Shown here piece by piece: positions 16,767 through 28,188 of a stretch of DNA of 39,950 bases. The notes beneath the pieces were generated by a model that worked only from the letters and a program-made list of their open reading frames with translations, ran no database searches and had not been told where the DNA came from. This DNA comes from Vulcanimicrobiia bacterium (lineage in GTDB: Bacteria > Vulcanimicrobiota > Vulcanimicrobiia > Eremiobacterales > Eremiobacteraceae). Position 1 is the stretch's first letter. Each line of letters opens with the position of its first letter. A program made the position numbers and the translations under genes. The stretch covers positions 1 through 39,950 of the forward strand of contig JANWLL010000119.1 in the NCBI GenBank assembly GCA_025450855.1, given 5' to 3'.

Positions 16767-17363
16767 TCAGTGAGCGCCGGCGGCCGACGAGGCGCTGGGG
16801 AACTGCGCTTGATATTCGGCGATCCGCTTATCGACCGCACCGATGTCGATGAGCCCGCCGTTCGCCGCGAGCCAGCGTCGGCAGTCAGCATAGAGGAATT
16901 CGAAGTTCTCGTACATCGGCACGCCGCTGATCTGGCGATGGATCGAGAGCACTTCCCTAAGCCTTTCGTAACTGTGGACGATCCGGCTCGCATACGTCGA
17001 GTAGACGACATCGCCTTCGACGAGGCCGAAGCGTACGTACGTCCCGATGCGGTCGAAGGCGCGGATGATCCGTATCTCTTTGTGCACTTTATCGTCTGCA
17101 AGGCCGATCAAAGCGACATCGCGCCGGAATGCCGGCGTCGCCATCAACGCGTCGAGATCCTGATAGACGAACCGGTACGCCTCGACGAAGTCGGCGTCCG
17201 CCAAATCGTACAGCACGGTTCGGGCCGCCTCGAATTGGGTCGCCTTGCGGACCTGTTCGAGTTGATCGACCGTGACCCGGACTTGTCGCGCCGCGAAGAT
17301 GACGGTCGCGGTGATGACGACCGCGGACAAGATCGACCCGATCGCGGCGAGCGCTTCCCACAT
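16767..17363 (-). CDS. DUF4760-like membrane-anchored protein
   Basis: A 198-residue protein with one N-terminal membrane helix (about 5-25, ALAAIGSILSAVVITATVIF) followed by a helical cytoplasmic domain beginning AARQVRVTVDQLEQVRKATQ and containing AYRFVYQDLDALM, RAFDRIGTYVRFGLVEGD and WLAANGGLIDIG. This layout matches the DUF4760 type of uncharacterised proteins (recognised by pattern, not searched). It is spaced one base from both pknB and ruvC, so it belongs to the same transcript. Function unknown. Confidence 0.75.
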   Translation of the reverse strand: MWEALAAIGSILSAVVITATVIFAARQVRVTVDQLEQVRKATQFEAARTVLYDLADADFVEAYRFVYQDLDALMATPAFRRDVALIGLADDKVHKEIRIIRAFDRIGTYVRFGLVEGDVVYSTYASRIVHSYERLREVLSIHRQISGVPMYENFEFLYADCRRWLAANGGLIDIGAVDKRIAEYQAQFPSASSAAGAH

Positions 17364-17364
17364 G

Positions 17365-19470
17365 TCAGTGCGGCGTCGGACCCAGTACGATGTCGACCGA
17401 CGTGCTGCCCGGCGGCGTGGTCGCGCCCGGTTCGGGTTCGGTGCTGACGACTTTCGCGTTGGGCGGACTGCCGGTCAGCACGGTCACGTGGCCGACGGAA
17501 TAGCCGAGCTTCGTCAACGCTGCGGTCGCGTCTTCGAGCGTCATGCCGACGAGGCTGGGGATCGGCGGCAGCGCGTTCGCCGTGGGCGCGGCGCTAGGCG
17601 CCGTGCTCGGCGCCGCCGGCGAGAACGCGACGTACAGATCGACGGCCGTGCCGGCTCCGGTCTGCGCGCCCGCTTGGGGATTCTGGCTGACGACCGTACC
17701 AGGCGTCGTCGTCGCGTCTTCGACTTGGGCGACCGAACCGACGGTGAGCCCCGCTTGTTGGAGGGTTCCGCGCGCGTCGTTGACCGATCCGCCGACGACG
17801 TTCGGAACGGTGATGGAATTCGGTCCACCGCTCTCCTCGACGCTGATGACCGACCCTGGCTGTGCTTGCGAACCGCCGCTCGGATCTTGATCCATGATCG
17901 TCTGCGGCGGGATGTTGACGTTCGGGATCACCTGGCTCACCTTGAGCGTGAGCCCGGCCTTCGTGACGAGCTTGCGCGCGTCGGCATCGCTCAGGTTGAC
18001 GAGATTCGGCACGGAGACCGCGGACGGTCCGCCGCTCGGGTAGAGCACGACGGTTCCGTGGACGGGCAGCTTCGCACCGGGCGAAGGATTCGTCTTCGCG
18101 ACGAGTCCTTTCGGAACGCTCGCGCTGTGTACGGTAGGGCCGAGCTTGACGACGTAACCCTTTTGCGAAAGGAACGTGATCGCGCCTTTCACATCACGCC
18201 CGATGACGCTCGACAACCCTTGCGTCGGCGGCCCGGCACTCATATAAAGGATGACCGCGGTCCCAGAAGCCACGGCCAAACCCGACGCCGGCTCCGTGCC
18301 GGACACGAGGCCGGCTGCCGTTTGTGCGTCGACCCGCGACTTGACGACGACGTCGTCGAAGCCGGCTGCGTGAAGCGCGGCGACGGCGTCGGCGGTCGTC
18401 TTGCCGGTCAGATCGGGCACGCGTGGTCCGGCGACGATGTTCTGCCGCATCGCGACGGCGATGACCGCGATGATGATGAGCGCTACGATCGTGCTCGCGA
18501 TCATGATGGCACGGCGCGAGTTCCAGACCGATGGCGACGATTCGTCGAGCCCTGCGAACCAGCGGCGGCGCGCGTCGGCTGCGGCTTTTCGCCGCCGGAT
18601 GACGGCGGTATCGGTCTCGCCGTTGCGGGAACCGCCATGCTCGCCGTCGGGTCCGAACCCCAGGCACGCTCGCAGCGCGACGAGCGCCTCGCCGGCCGTC
18701 TGATACCGGTCCTTCGGCGATTTCTGGAGCAGCCGCATGATGATCTCGCGGAGCTGCGGGCTGATCGTTGCGCCGGCGGCCACCGGATCCGGCACCGGCG
18801 CGTTGACGTGCGCCATCGCGACGCCCATCGCCGTCTCCGCGTCGTATGGCCGCTTCCCGGTCACCATTTCGTACAGCACGACGCCGACGCTGTACAGATC
18901 GCTCGCTTCGCACAGCGCCTGGCCCGTCAGATGCTCCGGCGCGCCGTACGGCACGGAAGCGAGGACGTTCTCCTGGCTCGTCACCGTCTGCGCGTTCGCA
19001 GCGCGGGCGATGCCGAAATCGGCGACGCGCACCGTGTCTTCGGGCGTGATGAGGACGTTTGACGGTTTGATGTCGCGATGGAGCAGCTCGCCGCGGTGAG
19101 CGGCGCCGAGCGCCGCGCAGATGCCCATCGCATAGCGGATCGCCGCGGACTCGGGCAGCTTTTTCTCGCGCGCGATGAGCGCCGCGAGCGTCTCGCCGCC
19201 GACGAACTCCTGGACGATGTAGTGCGAGTCGCCGACTTCGCCGACGTCGTACGTGTTGACGATATTCGGATGCGACAGCTTGGCAGCAGCTTGCGCTTCT
19301 TGGTAGAAGCGTTGGACGAATTCATCGTCGGCGGCGAATTGCGGGCGCAGCACTTTTACCGCGACCTGGCGCCGCAGAAGCAGATCGTATCCGCGGTAGA
19401 CGACCGCCATGCCGCCTTCGCCGACCTTCGCGTCGAGGCGATAGCGGTTGTTGTAGATCGTCTCTGGCAC
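17365..19470 (-). CDS. pknB: PASTA-domain Ser/Thr protein kinase (PknB/PrkC type)
   Basis: A 701-residue transmembrane kinase that senses muropeptides or lipid II and phosphorylates cell-growth and division proteins. Kinase domain about 10-270: glycine loop GEGGMAVVY, ATP lysine K39, H131-R132-D133 in HRDIKPSN, D151-FG, and an activation loop rich in Thr/Ser before YGAPEHLTG. A juxtamembrane stretch with basic residues (290-304) leads to one membrane helix (321-341), then five PASTA repeats (starting at VPDLTGK, SSVIGRD, VPNLVNL, VPNVVGG, IPSLVGM) with an Ala/Pro/Ser linker before the last. GTG start. It sits beside its usual PBP partner, but no PP2C phosphatase, FHA or RodA gene is nearby. 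Confidence 0.96.
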   Translation of the reverse strand: MPETIYNNRYRLDAKVGEGGMAVVYRGYDLLLRRQVAVKVLRPQFAADDEFVQRFYQEAQAAAKLSHPNIVNTYDVGEVGDSHYIVQEFVGGETLAALIAREKKLPESAAIRYAMGICAALGAAHRGELLHRDIKPSNVLITPEDTVRVADFGIARAANAQTVTSQENVLASVPYGAPEHLTGQALCEASDLYSVGVVLYEMVTGKRPYDAETAMGVAMAHVNAPVPDPVAAGATISPQLREIIMRLLQKSPKDRYQTAGEALVALRACLGFGPDGEHGGSRNGETDTAVIRRRKAAADARRRWFAGLDESSPSVWNSRRAIMIASTIVALIIIAVIAVAMRQNIVAGPRVPDLTGKTTADAVAALHAAGFDDVVVKSRVDAQTAAGLVSGTEPASGLAVASGTAVILYMSAGPPTQGLSSVIGRDVKGAITFLSQKGYVVKLGPTVHSASVPKGLVAKTNPSPGAKLPVHGTVVLYPSGGPSAVSVPNLVNLSDADARKLVTKAGLTLKVSQVIPNVNIPPQTIMDQDPSGGSQAQPGSVISVEESGGPNSITVPNVVGGSVNDARGTLQQAGLTVGSVAQVEDATTTPGTVVSQNPQAGAQTGAGTAVDLYVAFSPAAPSTAPSAAPTANALPPIPSLVGMTLEDATAALTKLGYSVGHVTVLTGSPPNAKVVSTEPEPGATTPPGSTSVDIVLGPTPH

Positions 19471-19485
19471 TGAGTCCTAACCCCG

Positions 19486-20877
19486 TCAGCGCGGGTAGAG
19501 CGGCAACGCGCCGGCGAGGATGGCGCGCGCGATCGGCGCCGACACGACGCCGCCGTACCCCGCGTTCTCGACGACGACCGCGACGACGAGCCTCGGTGCT
19601 TCCGCCGGCGCGAAGCACACGAACCAAGCATCCGGCGGCCCACCGAGATGCGTCGCGGTGCCCGTCTTGCCCGCGACCGTCACGTTCGGCAGCGCGGCTG
19701 CCGTGCCCGTGCCGTATCGCACGGCTGCGATCATCATCGTGCGGACTTCATCTGCGGTTTCCGCCGATATGACGAGCGCCCCTGTCGGCGGCGGAATCGT
19801 GACCGGCGGCTTGCCCCGCACGCGTATCTGCTTGACGAACTGCGGCGGTTCGAGCACGCCGCCGTTCGCGATCGTCGAACCGATGAGCGCCATGCGCAGC
19901 GGCGTCACGACGAGGCTGCCCTGACCGAACGACATCTGCGCGAGCTCCGAGTCGATGATAGAGTTCTGCGGCGGCACGTTGTCTTGGACGACGGAGACGG
20001 GCGTGTCGAGCGGCTCGCCGACGCCGAAGCGCTTGAGGTATTCGTAGAAGCCGGGCGCGCCGAGCTTCACACCGATTTGCGCGAAGTCGACGTTGCTCGA
20101 CAGCGCGAACGCGCCGGTCACCGACTGCGTTCCCGTCACCTCATCCTCGTCGTTGCGGATGCGAAAACCGTCGATGAGGAAGTAGCCGGGGTCGTAGAAG
20201 TCGTCGTCGGGTGTGACCGCCCCGGCGTCGAGCGCCGCGCTCGCGGTGAACATCTTGAACGTCGACCCGGGTGGGTAGAGCCCCGCGACGCCGCGGTCGA
20301 GCAGCGGCGCGTCGGACCGGTCGCGCAAGCCCTTCCAATCCTTTTCGAGGCGGTTCGGATCGAACGTCGGCCGGCTGACGATCGCGAGCACCGCCCCGGT
20401 CCTGGGATCCAACACGACTGCCGCGCCACGGATGTTTTGGGGCAGCGCGCGGTCGACGACCGCGGCGATGTCGCCGCGGAGCGTGAGGACGACGTCGCCG
20501 CCACGGCTCGAACCCGACGCTCTCGATGAGTCGAACGGAGCGAGCATCGATCCCGAACCCGCCGACTTCGACGAGACGATCGAGTCGAGCCCGGCTTCCA
20601 GGCCGGATTCGCCGTAGACAGGCGAGGCATAACCGACGAGCTGCGCGAGCGCGCTGCCGGCGCTATACGCGCGACGCTCGCCGCGGCTTTGCGCGAGCGG
20701 TATGCCGGACGAGTCGAAGAGCGTGCCGCGCTGCGAGATCGACACGCTATGACGAGGGTCACCCTCATGGCTTTCGATGAAGCTGCGCTGCGCGATCTGC
20801 ACGCGCGCGTCGGCGATGGCGAGCACGACGAACGCGACGACGAACCCGATCGCGACATGGATGAGCCGCGCGCGCAA
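19486..20877 (-). CDS. PbpA-type penicillin-binding protein transpeptidase
   Basis: A 463-residue class B-like transpeptidase. One N-terminal anchor (about 6-22), a short pedestal with RGTLFDSSGIPLA (about 50-62), then the penicilloyl-serine domain: S205-x-x-K208 in PPGSTFKMF, S260-S-N262 and K404-T-G-T. It cross-links peptidoglycan in the periplasm. Size and position beside a PASTA kinase match actinobacterial PbpA. The start is TTG at 20875-20877: TAGGA, made partly of the carB stop codon, lies 8 bases upstream, and the hydrophobic anchor begins directly after. The longer frame upstream is only out-of-phase carB sequence. Confidence 0.93.
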   Translation of the reverse strand: MRARLIHVAIGFVVAFVVLAIADARVQIAQRSFIESHEGDPRHSVSISQRGTLFDSSGIPLAQSRGERRAYSAGSALAQLVGYASPVYGESGLEAGLDSIVSSKSAGSGSMLAPFDSSRASGSSRGGDVVLTLRGDIAAVVDRALPQNIRGAAVVLDPRTGAVLAIVSRPTFDPNRLEKDWKGLRDRSDAPLLDRGVAGLYPPGSTFKMFTASAALDAGAVTPDDDFYDPGYFLIDGFRIRNDEDEVTGTQSVTGAFALSSNVDFAQIGVKLGAPGFYEYLKRFGVGEPLDTPVSVVQDNVPPQNSIIDSELAQMSFGQGSLVVTPLRMALIGSTIANGGVLEPPQFVKQIRVRGKPPVTIPPPTGALVISAETADEVRTMMIAAVRYGTGTAAALPNVTVAGKTGTATHLGGPPDAWFVCFAPAEAPRLVVAVVVENAGYGGVVSAPIARAILAGALPLYPR

Positions 20878-20887
20878 TGCCGTTGTC

Positions 20888-24126
<3,239 letters not shown>

Positions 24127-24130
<4 letters not shown>

Positions 24131-25212
24131 CGCGCGATCCTCGCGAGGAACTTGGCGAACAAACCGTACGCGTCGCCCGGCCCCGGCGACGCTTCTGGGT
24201 GGAACTGCACCGACTCGATCGGCAGCTCTTCGTGCCGCAAGCCTTCGTTGACGCCGTCGTTGAGGTTGACGAGCGTCTGCACGACGCTGCGGGGCAGCGA
24301 CGCTGCGTCGACCGCGTAGCCGTGGTTGTGCGCGGTGATGAGCACCTCGCCCGTGTCGCACCACCGGACGGGCTGGTTGCCGCCGCGGTGGCCGTACTTC
24401 ATCTTATATGTCTTCGCCCCGAGCGCGAGCGCTAGAAGCTGATGACCGAGGCAGATTCCGAATATAGGAAGCTTCTTGTGGTCGACGGCGCGCTTGAGGG
24501 TGTCGACGACGCGTCCGAGCTCGGACGGGTCTCCGGGTCCGTTGCTCACGACGAGGCCCGCCGGCTCGACGGCGAGGATCTCGTCGAACGACGAGTGGTA
24601 CGGCAGCTCGATGACTTCCGCGCCTGCCCGTGCCAGCGAGCCCGCTATGTTCAGCTTGACGCCACAATCGAGCAGCGCGACACGCAGCCGGCTGTTGCCG
24701 ATCTGCGCTTTCGACCGGACGCTGACGGCCTCGACGAGCTCCGGCGTTCCCAGCGGCTCTGTCATGTACTCGCGTAAGACGTCCTTAGCGCGAGCGACGG
24801 CGTCGTCGCCGACGGCGAGCACCGAGCGCATCGTCCCCGACTCGCGCAAGCGGATGACGAGCGAACGCGTGTCGACGTCTTCGATGCCGCGCACGTGCTC
24901 TGCGTCGAACCATTCGGGAAGCGAAGCGGTACTGCGCCAGTGGCTCGGGTGACGGCTGACGCGCTTGAAGACGCCTCCGGATGCGCAGATGTGATCGTGC
25001 TGCCGGACGGCCGGATCGATCCCGTAGTTGCCGATGAGCGGGTACGTGAACACGAGCAGCTGGCCGGCGTACGACGGATCGGTGAGCGCTTCTTCGTAGC
25101 CCGTCATCCCGGTGTAGAACACCGCCTCGCCGGTCGACGCGCCGTCCGGACCGATGCCGGTCCCTTCGAATGCGCTGCCGTCCGCGAGCAGCAGCACCGC
25201 ACGGCGGCTCAT
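24127..25212 (-). CDS. carA: Carbamoyl-phosphate synthase small subunit
   Basis: A 361-residue glutamine amidotransferase subunit that feeds ammonia to CarB. The N-terminal CarA domain has LLLADGSAFEG and EAVFYTGMTGYEEALTDPSY; the class I amidotransferase domain (about 170-361) shows VVSNGPGDPSE, the nucleophile Cys in GICLGHQLLA and the His/Glu pair in VQFHPEASPGP. Length is normal. Start ATG overlaps the pyrC stop as ATGA, and the end overlaps carB likewise, giving a strictly coupled pyrC-carA-carB block. Confidence 0.98.
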
Positions 25213-26552
25213 GCCTTCACCGCACGTCGCGCAGCGTTCGGCCCCTGGAGCGGCCGGCCGCTTCTGTCGACTGCGTACACGATGGCGCCGCCCACAACGC
25301 TCATCGCCGGTTTGACGTCGAATGCCTGGCCGGAAAACGCCGTGGCGCGGCCCTTCGAAAGGAACGCCGCGGGGTCGACCGTCCATTGCCGTTCGAGATG
25401 CAGACCCGTGATGTCGGCCGGCGACCCGGGGGCGAGCGTACCGCCTTCGACGCCGAGCAGCCGCGCGACGTTCGTCGAGAAGTTGGCCACGAGCGTCGCG
25501 ATCGGGAGGTCGCGGAAGGTGTCGAACATCGCCGCGACCGCGGTCTCCAGCCCTGAAAAGCCCACGCAGGCATGCGAGAGCGGCGGTTCTTTATCATCGG
25601 GTGCGTGCGGCGCGTGATCGCTCGCGAAGATGTCGATCGTGCCGTCGACGACCGCGGCTTTGAGCGCTCGGACGTCGGTTGCGGACCGCAGGGGCGGGTT
25701 GACGCGCATCGACGCGTCGAAACCGAGGAGCTGGTCGTCGGTGCAGCGGACGTGGTGCGGCGTCGCTTCGCCGGATGCATCGACGCCGGTCGAGCGCGCC
25801 CACCGCAGGACGTCGATCGTCTCGCGCGCGCTGACGTGGCACAAGTGCCAACGCTTGCCGGTGACACGCGCGACGAGCAGGTCGCGCGCTGCGATCGCGG
25901 CTTCCGCGAGGTTCGGCGCGCCGGCGACGCCGAGCAGATCGCTGATCGCGCCTTCGTTCATGAGGGCGCCTTCGAAAGCCGGGTCATCGCAATGCGATAG
26001 GAACGGCTGCGGCAGGTCGGCGATGAGCCTGGCCGCGTGATACAAGGCCTTGAGCGACGCGGTCGTCGCGCCGTCGTCGGAAAATGCGACTGCGCCCGCT
26101 TTTGCCATGCCGCGCAGAGCCGCCATCGAGTCGCCGGCGCGCGCGATCGTGACGCTGCCGATCGGATAGCATCGCACTCCGCCGATCGCCTCGGCGGCGC
26201 GGATGAGCTGTGATACGGCTGACGCGCGGTCGATGGGCGGCCTCGTGTTCGGCATCGCAGCGACGGCGGTGAAACCGCCGGCAGCTGCAGCGGCAAGACC
26301 GGACTCGAGCGTTTCTTTTTGCGGATCGCCGGGATGGCGCAGATGGACGTGCGGATCGATGAAGCCGGGGCAGAGCACCATCCCCGCGCAGTCGACGCGC
26401 TCGGCGTCAAGATCCGGTTCCGCCGGCGCTCCGTCGATGATCGCGGCGATGACACCGTTGCGGACGGCGATCGTGCGGATCGCGTCAAGACCGAGCGTCG
26501 GATCGATGACGCGCGCGCCCACGAAGTCCCGGTTCGGTACGCGGTTTTTCAA
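25209..26552 (-). CDS. pyrC: Dihydroorotase
   Basis: A 447-residue type I dihydroorotase closing carbamoyl-aspartate to dihydroorotate. Zinc-site HVHLR (in DPHVHLRHPG), the MPNTRPP segment, HCDDP, LCHVSARET, GEATPHHV and the terminal catalytic SDHAPHAPDDK are present. The start is TTG (26550-26552) sharing bases with the pyrB stop as TTGA; the N-terminal beta-sandwich residues VGARVIDPTLGLD follow directly, supporting it. It is the pyrB partner as in many bacteria where the two enzymes associate. Confidence 0.96.
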   Translation of the reverse strand: MKNRVPNRDFVGARVIDPTLGLDAIRTIAVRNGVIAAIIDGAPAEPDLDAERVDCAGMVLCPGFIDPHVHLRHPGDPQKETLESGLAAAAAGGFTAVAAMPNTRPPIDRASAVSQLIRAAEAIGGVRCYPIGSVTIARAGDSMAALRGMAKAGAVAFSDDGATTASLKALYHAARLIADLPQPFLSHCDDPAFEGALMNEGAISDLLGVAGAPNLAEAAIAARDLLVARVTGKRWHLCHVSARETIDVLRWARSTGVDASGEATPHHVRCTDDQLLGFDASMRVNPPLRSATDVRALKAAVVDGTIDIFASDHAPHAPDDKEPPLSHACVGFSGLETAVAAMFDTFRDLPIATLVANFSTNVARLLGVEGGTLAPGSPADITGLHLERQWTVDPAAFLSKGRATAFSGQAFDVKPAMSVVGGAIVYAVDRSGRPLQGPNAARRAVKA

Positions 26553-27478
26553 CGGGCGCCCACCGCAGCGGCGGCGCGCAAACAGCGCTCGAGCGCGGCC
26601 ATCCTGACGTAAACGCCGTTTTCCACTTGGCGTTCGATGCGGCTGCGCGGATCATCCATGAGCGCACCCGAGATCTCGACGCCGCGATTGACCGGACCAG
26701 GATGCATGATGATCGCCTGAGGCGCCATCCTCCCGACGCGCGCATCGTCGATGCCGTAGCCTTCCATGAGATCTTCCGCAGGCGGAAGCTCCGCGCCGTC
26801 GGCGCGCTCCTTTTGGATGCGGAGCAGCATGACCGCATCGGCGCGCGGCAGGCATGCGTCGAGGTCGGTCGACAGCTCGGCGAAGCCCCAGCCGGGTGAC
26901 GTGGGCGGGAGCAAGAGCGGAGGCGCGCACAGCGTCACGTGCGCTCCGAGGAGATGTGCGGCGCGCGCGCTCGACCGCGCGACCCTGCTGTGCCGGATGT
27001 CGCCGCTGATCACGAGCCGGCGCCCGTCGAGCGTGCCGAACTCCTCGACGAGCGTCATCGCGTCGAGCAGACCTTGGGTCGGGTGCGCGTGCCAGCCGTC
27101 GCCCGCGTTGAGGATCGCGGCGCTGAAGTGGCGCGCGAGCGCGTGCGGAAAACCGCTCTCGGAGTGCCGGACGACGAGCGCGTCAGCGCCGATCGCTTGG
27201 ATCGTCCGCATCGTGTCCTCGAGCGTCTCGCCTTTGCCGAGCGACGACGACTCGGGATGGAAATCGTGCCACGTGCCGCCGAGCTTGTGCGTCGCCTGCG
27301 CGAACGACGTCGCGGTGCGCGTGCTCGCCTCGAAGAACATGCCGACGACGATCTTGCCTTTGAGGCGCACCGACGCATCGGCGACACCGCGCTTGAACTC
27401 GAGCGCACGCTTTATCAACGCCTCGATGAGCGGCCGTTGCGCGTCATCGAGGTCGAGGAGCAAGCGATCCGCCGTCAT
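26549..27478 (-). CDS. pyrB: Aspartate carbamoyltransferase catalytic subunit
   Basis: A 309-residue ATCase joining carbamoyl phosphate to aspartate. The carbamoyl-phosphate loop reads FFEASTRTATSF (family FFEPSTRTRxSF, so the Pro and second Arg differ), followed by SSSLGKGETLEDT, the DGWHAHPTQGLLDA aspartate-site segment, GDIRHSRVARS and HPGPVNRGVE. No PyrI regulatory subunit is present, as in organisms that use PyrB trimers or PyrB-PyrC complexes. ATG 27476-27478 overlaps the pyrR stop. Confidence 0.97.
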   Translation of the reverse strand: MTADRLLLDLDDAQRPLIEALIKRALEFKRGVADASVRLKGKIVVGMFFEASTRTATSFAQATHKLGGTWHDFHPESSSLGKGETLEDTMRTIQAIGADALVVRHSESGFPHALARHFSAAILNAGDGWHAHPTQGLLDAMTLVEEFGTLDGRRLVISGDIRHSRVARSSARAAHLLGAHVTLCAPPLLLPPTSPGWGFAELSTDLDACLPRADAVMLLRIQKERADGAELPPAEDLMEGYGIDDARVGRMAPQAIIMHPGPVNRGVEISGALMDDPRSRIERQVENGVYVRMAALERCLRAAAAVGAR

Positions 27479-28029
27479 GCCGCTTCGCAGATGACGACGC
27501 GATCGGCGTCGTCCGGCTCCGGACGAAGTTCGACGACCACCCTTTCGTCCGATGCCGTCGGCACGAACTTGCCGACGTAGTCGGCCTGGATGGGCAGCTC
27601 CCGCAAGCCGCGGTCGATGAGGACGCACAACCGGACGGCGCGCGGCCGCCCGAGGTCGGTGATCGCGTCGAGCGCCGAGCGCACGGTGCGGCCGGTGAAG
27701 AGAACATCGTCGATGATGACGACGTCCTTGCCGGTCACGTCGCTCGATATGTCGCTCTCGGGCATCTCGCGCGGCGCGTCGTCATCGCGATAGAGGGTGA
27801 TGTTGAGGAAACCGGTCTGCACGGTGACGCCGGTGCGGCGTTTGATCTCGGCCTGGATACGGCGCGCGAGGTTTTCGCCGCCCTTGCGGATACCGATGAG
27901 GACGAGGTCGCGCGTCGCGCCGGTCGGCTCGATGATCTGATGCGTGAGGCGTTCGACGGTGCGCTGAAGCTCGGCAGATGAAAACACGACGAGCTTTTCC
28001 CGCAGCGTGGGCGCTTTCGTCGTGGCCAT
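27475..28029 (-). CDS. pyrR: PyrR bifunctional regulator / uracil phosphoribosyltransferase
   Basis: A 184-residue PyrR. In the known family it binds pyr mRNA leaders in the presence of UMP and also converts uracil and PRPP to UMP. The type I phosphoribosyltransferase motif VVIIDDVLFTGRTVRSAL is intact, with the N-terminal RLTHQIIEPTGATRDLVLIG and LYRDD hood segment also present. ATG 28027-28029 was chosen; an extension upstream is basic and non-conserved. It heads the ten-gene run to ruvA. I could not find the classical PyrR-binding loop consensus in the leader, but that leader contains a long inverted repeat enclosing a palindrome copy. Confidence 0.95.
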   Translation of the reverse strand: MATTKAPTLREKLVVFSSAELQRTVERLTHQIIEPTGATRDLVLIGIRKGGENLARRIQAEIKRRTGVTVQTGFLNITLYRDDDAPREMPESDISSDVTGKDVVIIDDVLFTGRTVRSALDAITDLGRPRAVRLCVLIDRGLRELPIQADYVGKFVPTASDERVVVELRPEPDDADRVVICEAA

Positions 28030-28033
28030 GAGC

Positions 28034-28113
28034 GGTCGTCTTCGTCGCCCCACGGCTGCGGCCCTGTGCCTCGGTTGTGTAGCGGTCGAGCTTCAGCTCG
28101 ACCGGAGACGACC
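28034..28113 (-). promoter_or_regulatory. Candidate structured leader of the pyr operon
   Basis: In the minus-strand RNA, GGUCGUCU (28106-28113) is complementary to AGACGACC (28034-28041), extendable to about 10 of 11 pairs. The stem would enclose palindrome copy 4 and a GC-rich segment, and would end 4 bases before the pyrR ATG. A role in translation control or attenuation is inference. Confidence 0.35.
28079..28105 (+). repeat. REP-like palindrome, copy 4 (GTAG type)
   Basis: GTAG then arms with inner GC:GC pairs around TTCA. Its 3' flank is GAGACGACC rather than CCGCGG and matches the flank of copy 7 (AAGACGACC). It faces copy 5 across about 40 bases, forming an inverted BIME-like pair between pyrR and valS. 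Confidence 0.9.
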
Positions 28114-28117
28114 TTCC

Positions 28118-28123
28118 ATTTTA
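28118..28123 (-). promoter_or_regulatory. Possible -10 box for pyrR
   Basis: TAAAAT on the minus strand is the only AT-rich hexamer in the leader and lies between palindrome copies 4 and 5. No convincing -35 was found 16-18 bases upstream, so this is weak. Confidence 0.3.
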
Positions 28124-28144
28124 CGGTTCGACGCCCAGGTCAGG

Positions 28145-28176
28145 CCGCGGCGGTCGAGCTGAAGCTCGACCGCTAC
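28145..28176 (-). repeat. REP-like palindrome, copy 5 (GTAG type, inverted)
   Basis: Minus-strand GTAG, GC:GC inner pairs, TTCA loop, then CCGCGGCCTG. It lies 12 bases from the valS stop and points the same way as valS transcription, so it would form a hairpin in the valS 3' end. Confidence 0.9.
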
Positions 28177-28188
28177 GCAATCATCAGG

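Noticed and set aside
28030-28188. Classical PyrR-binding attenuator with terminator/antiterminator
   Set aside because: I could not find the conserved PyrR loop sequence or a terminator with a U-run. Only a general inverted repeat around a palindrome copy is supported.
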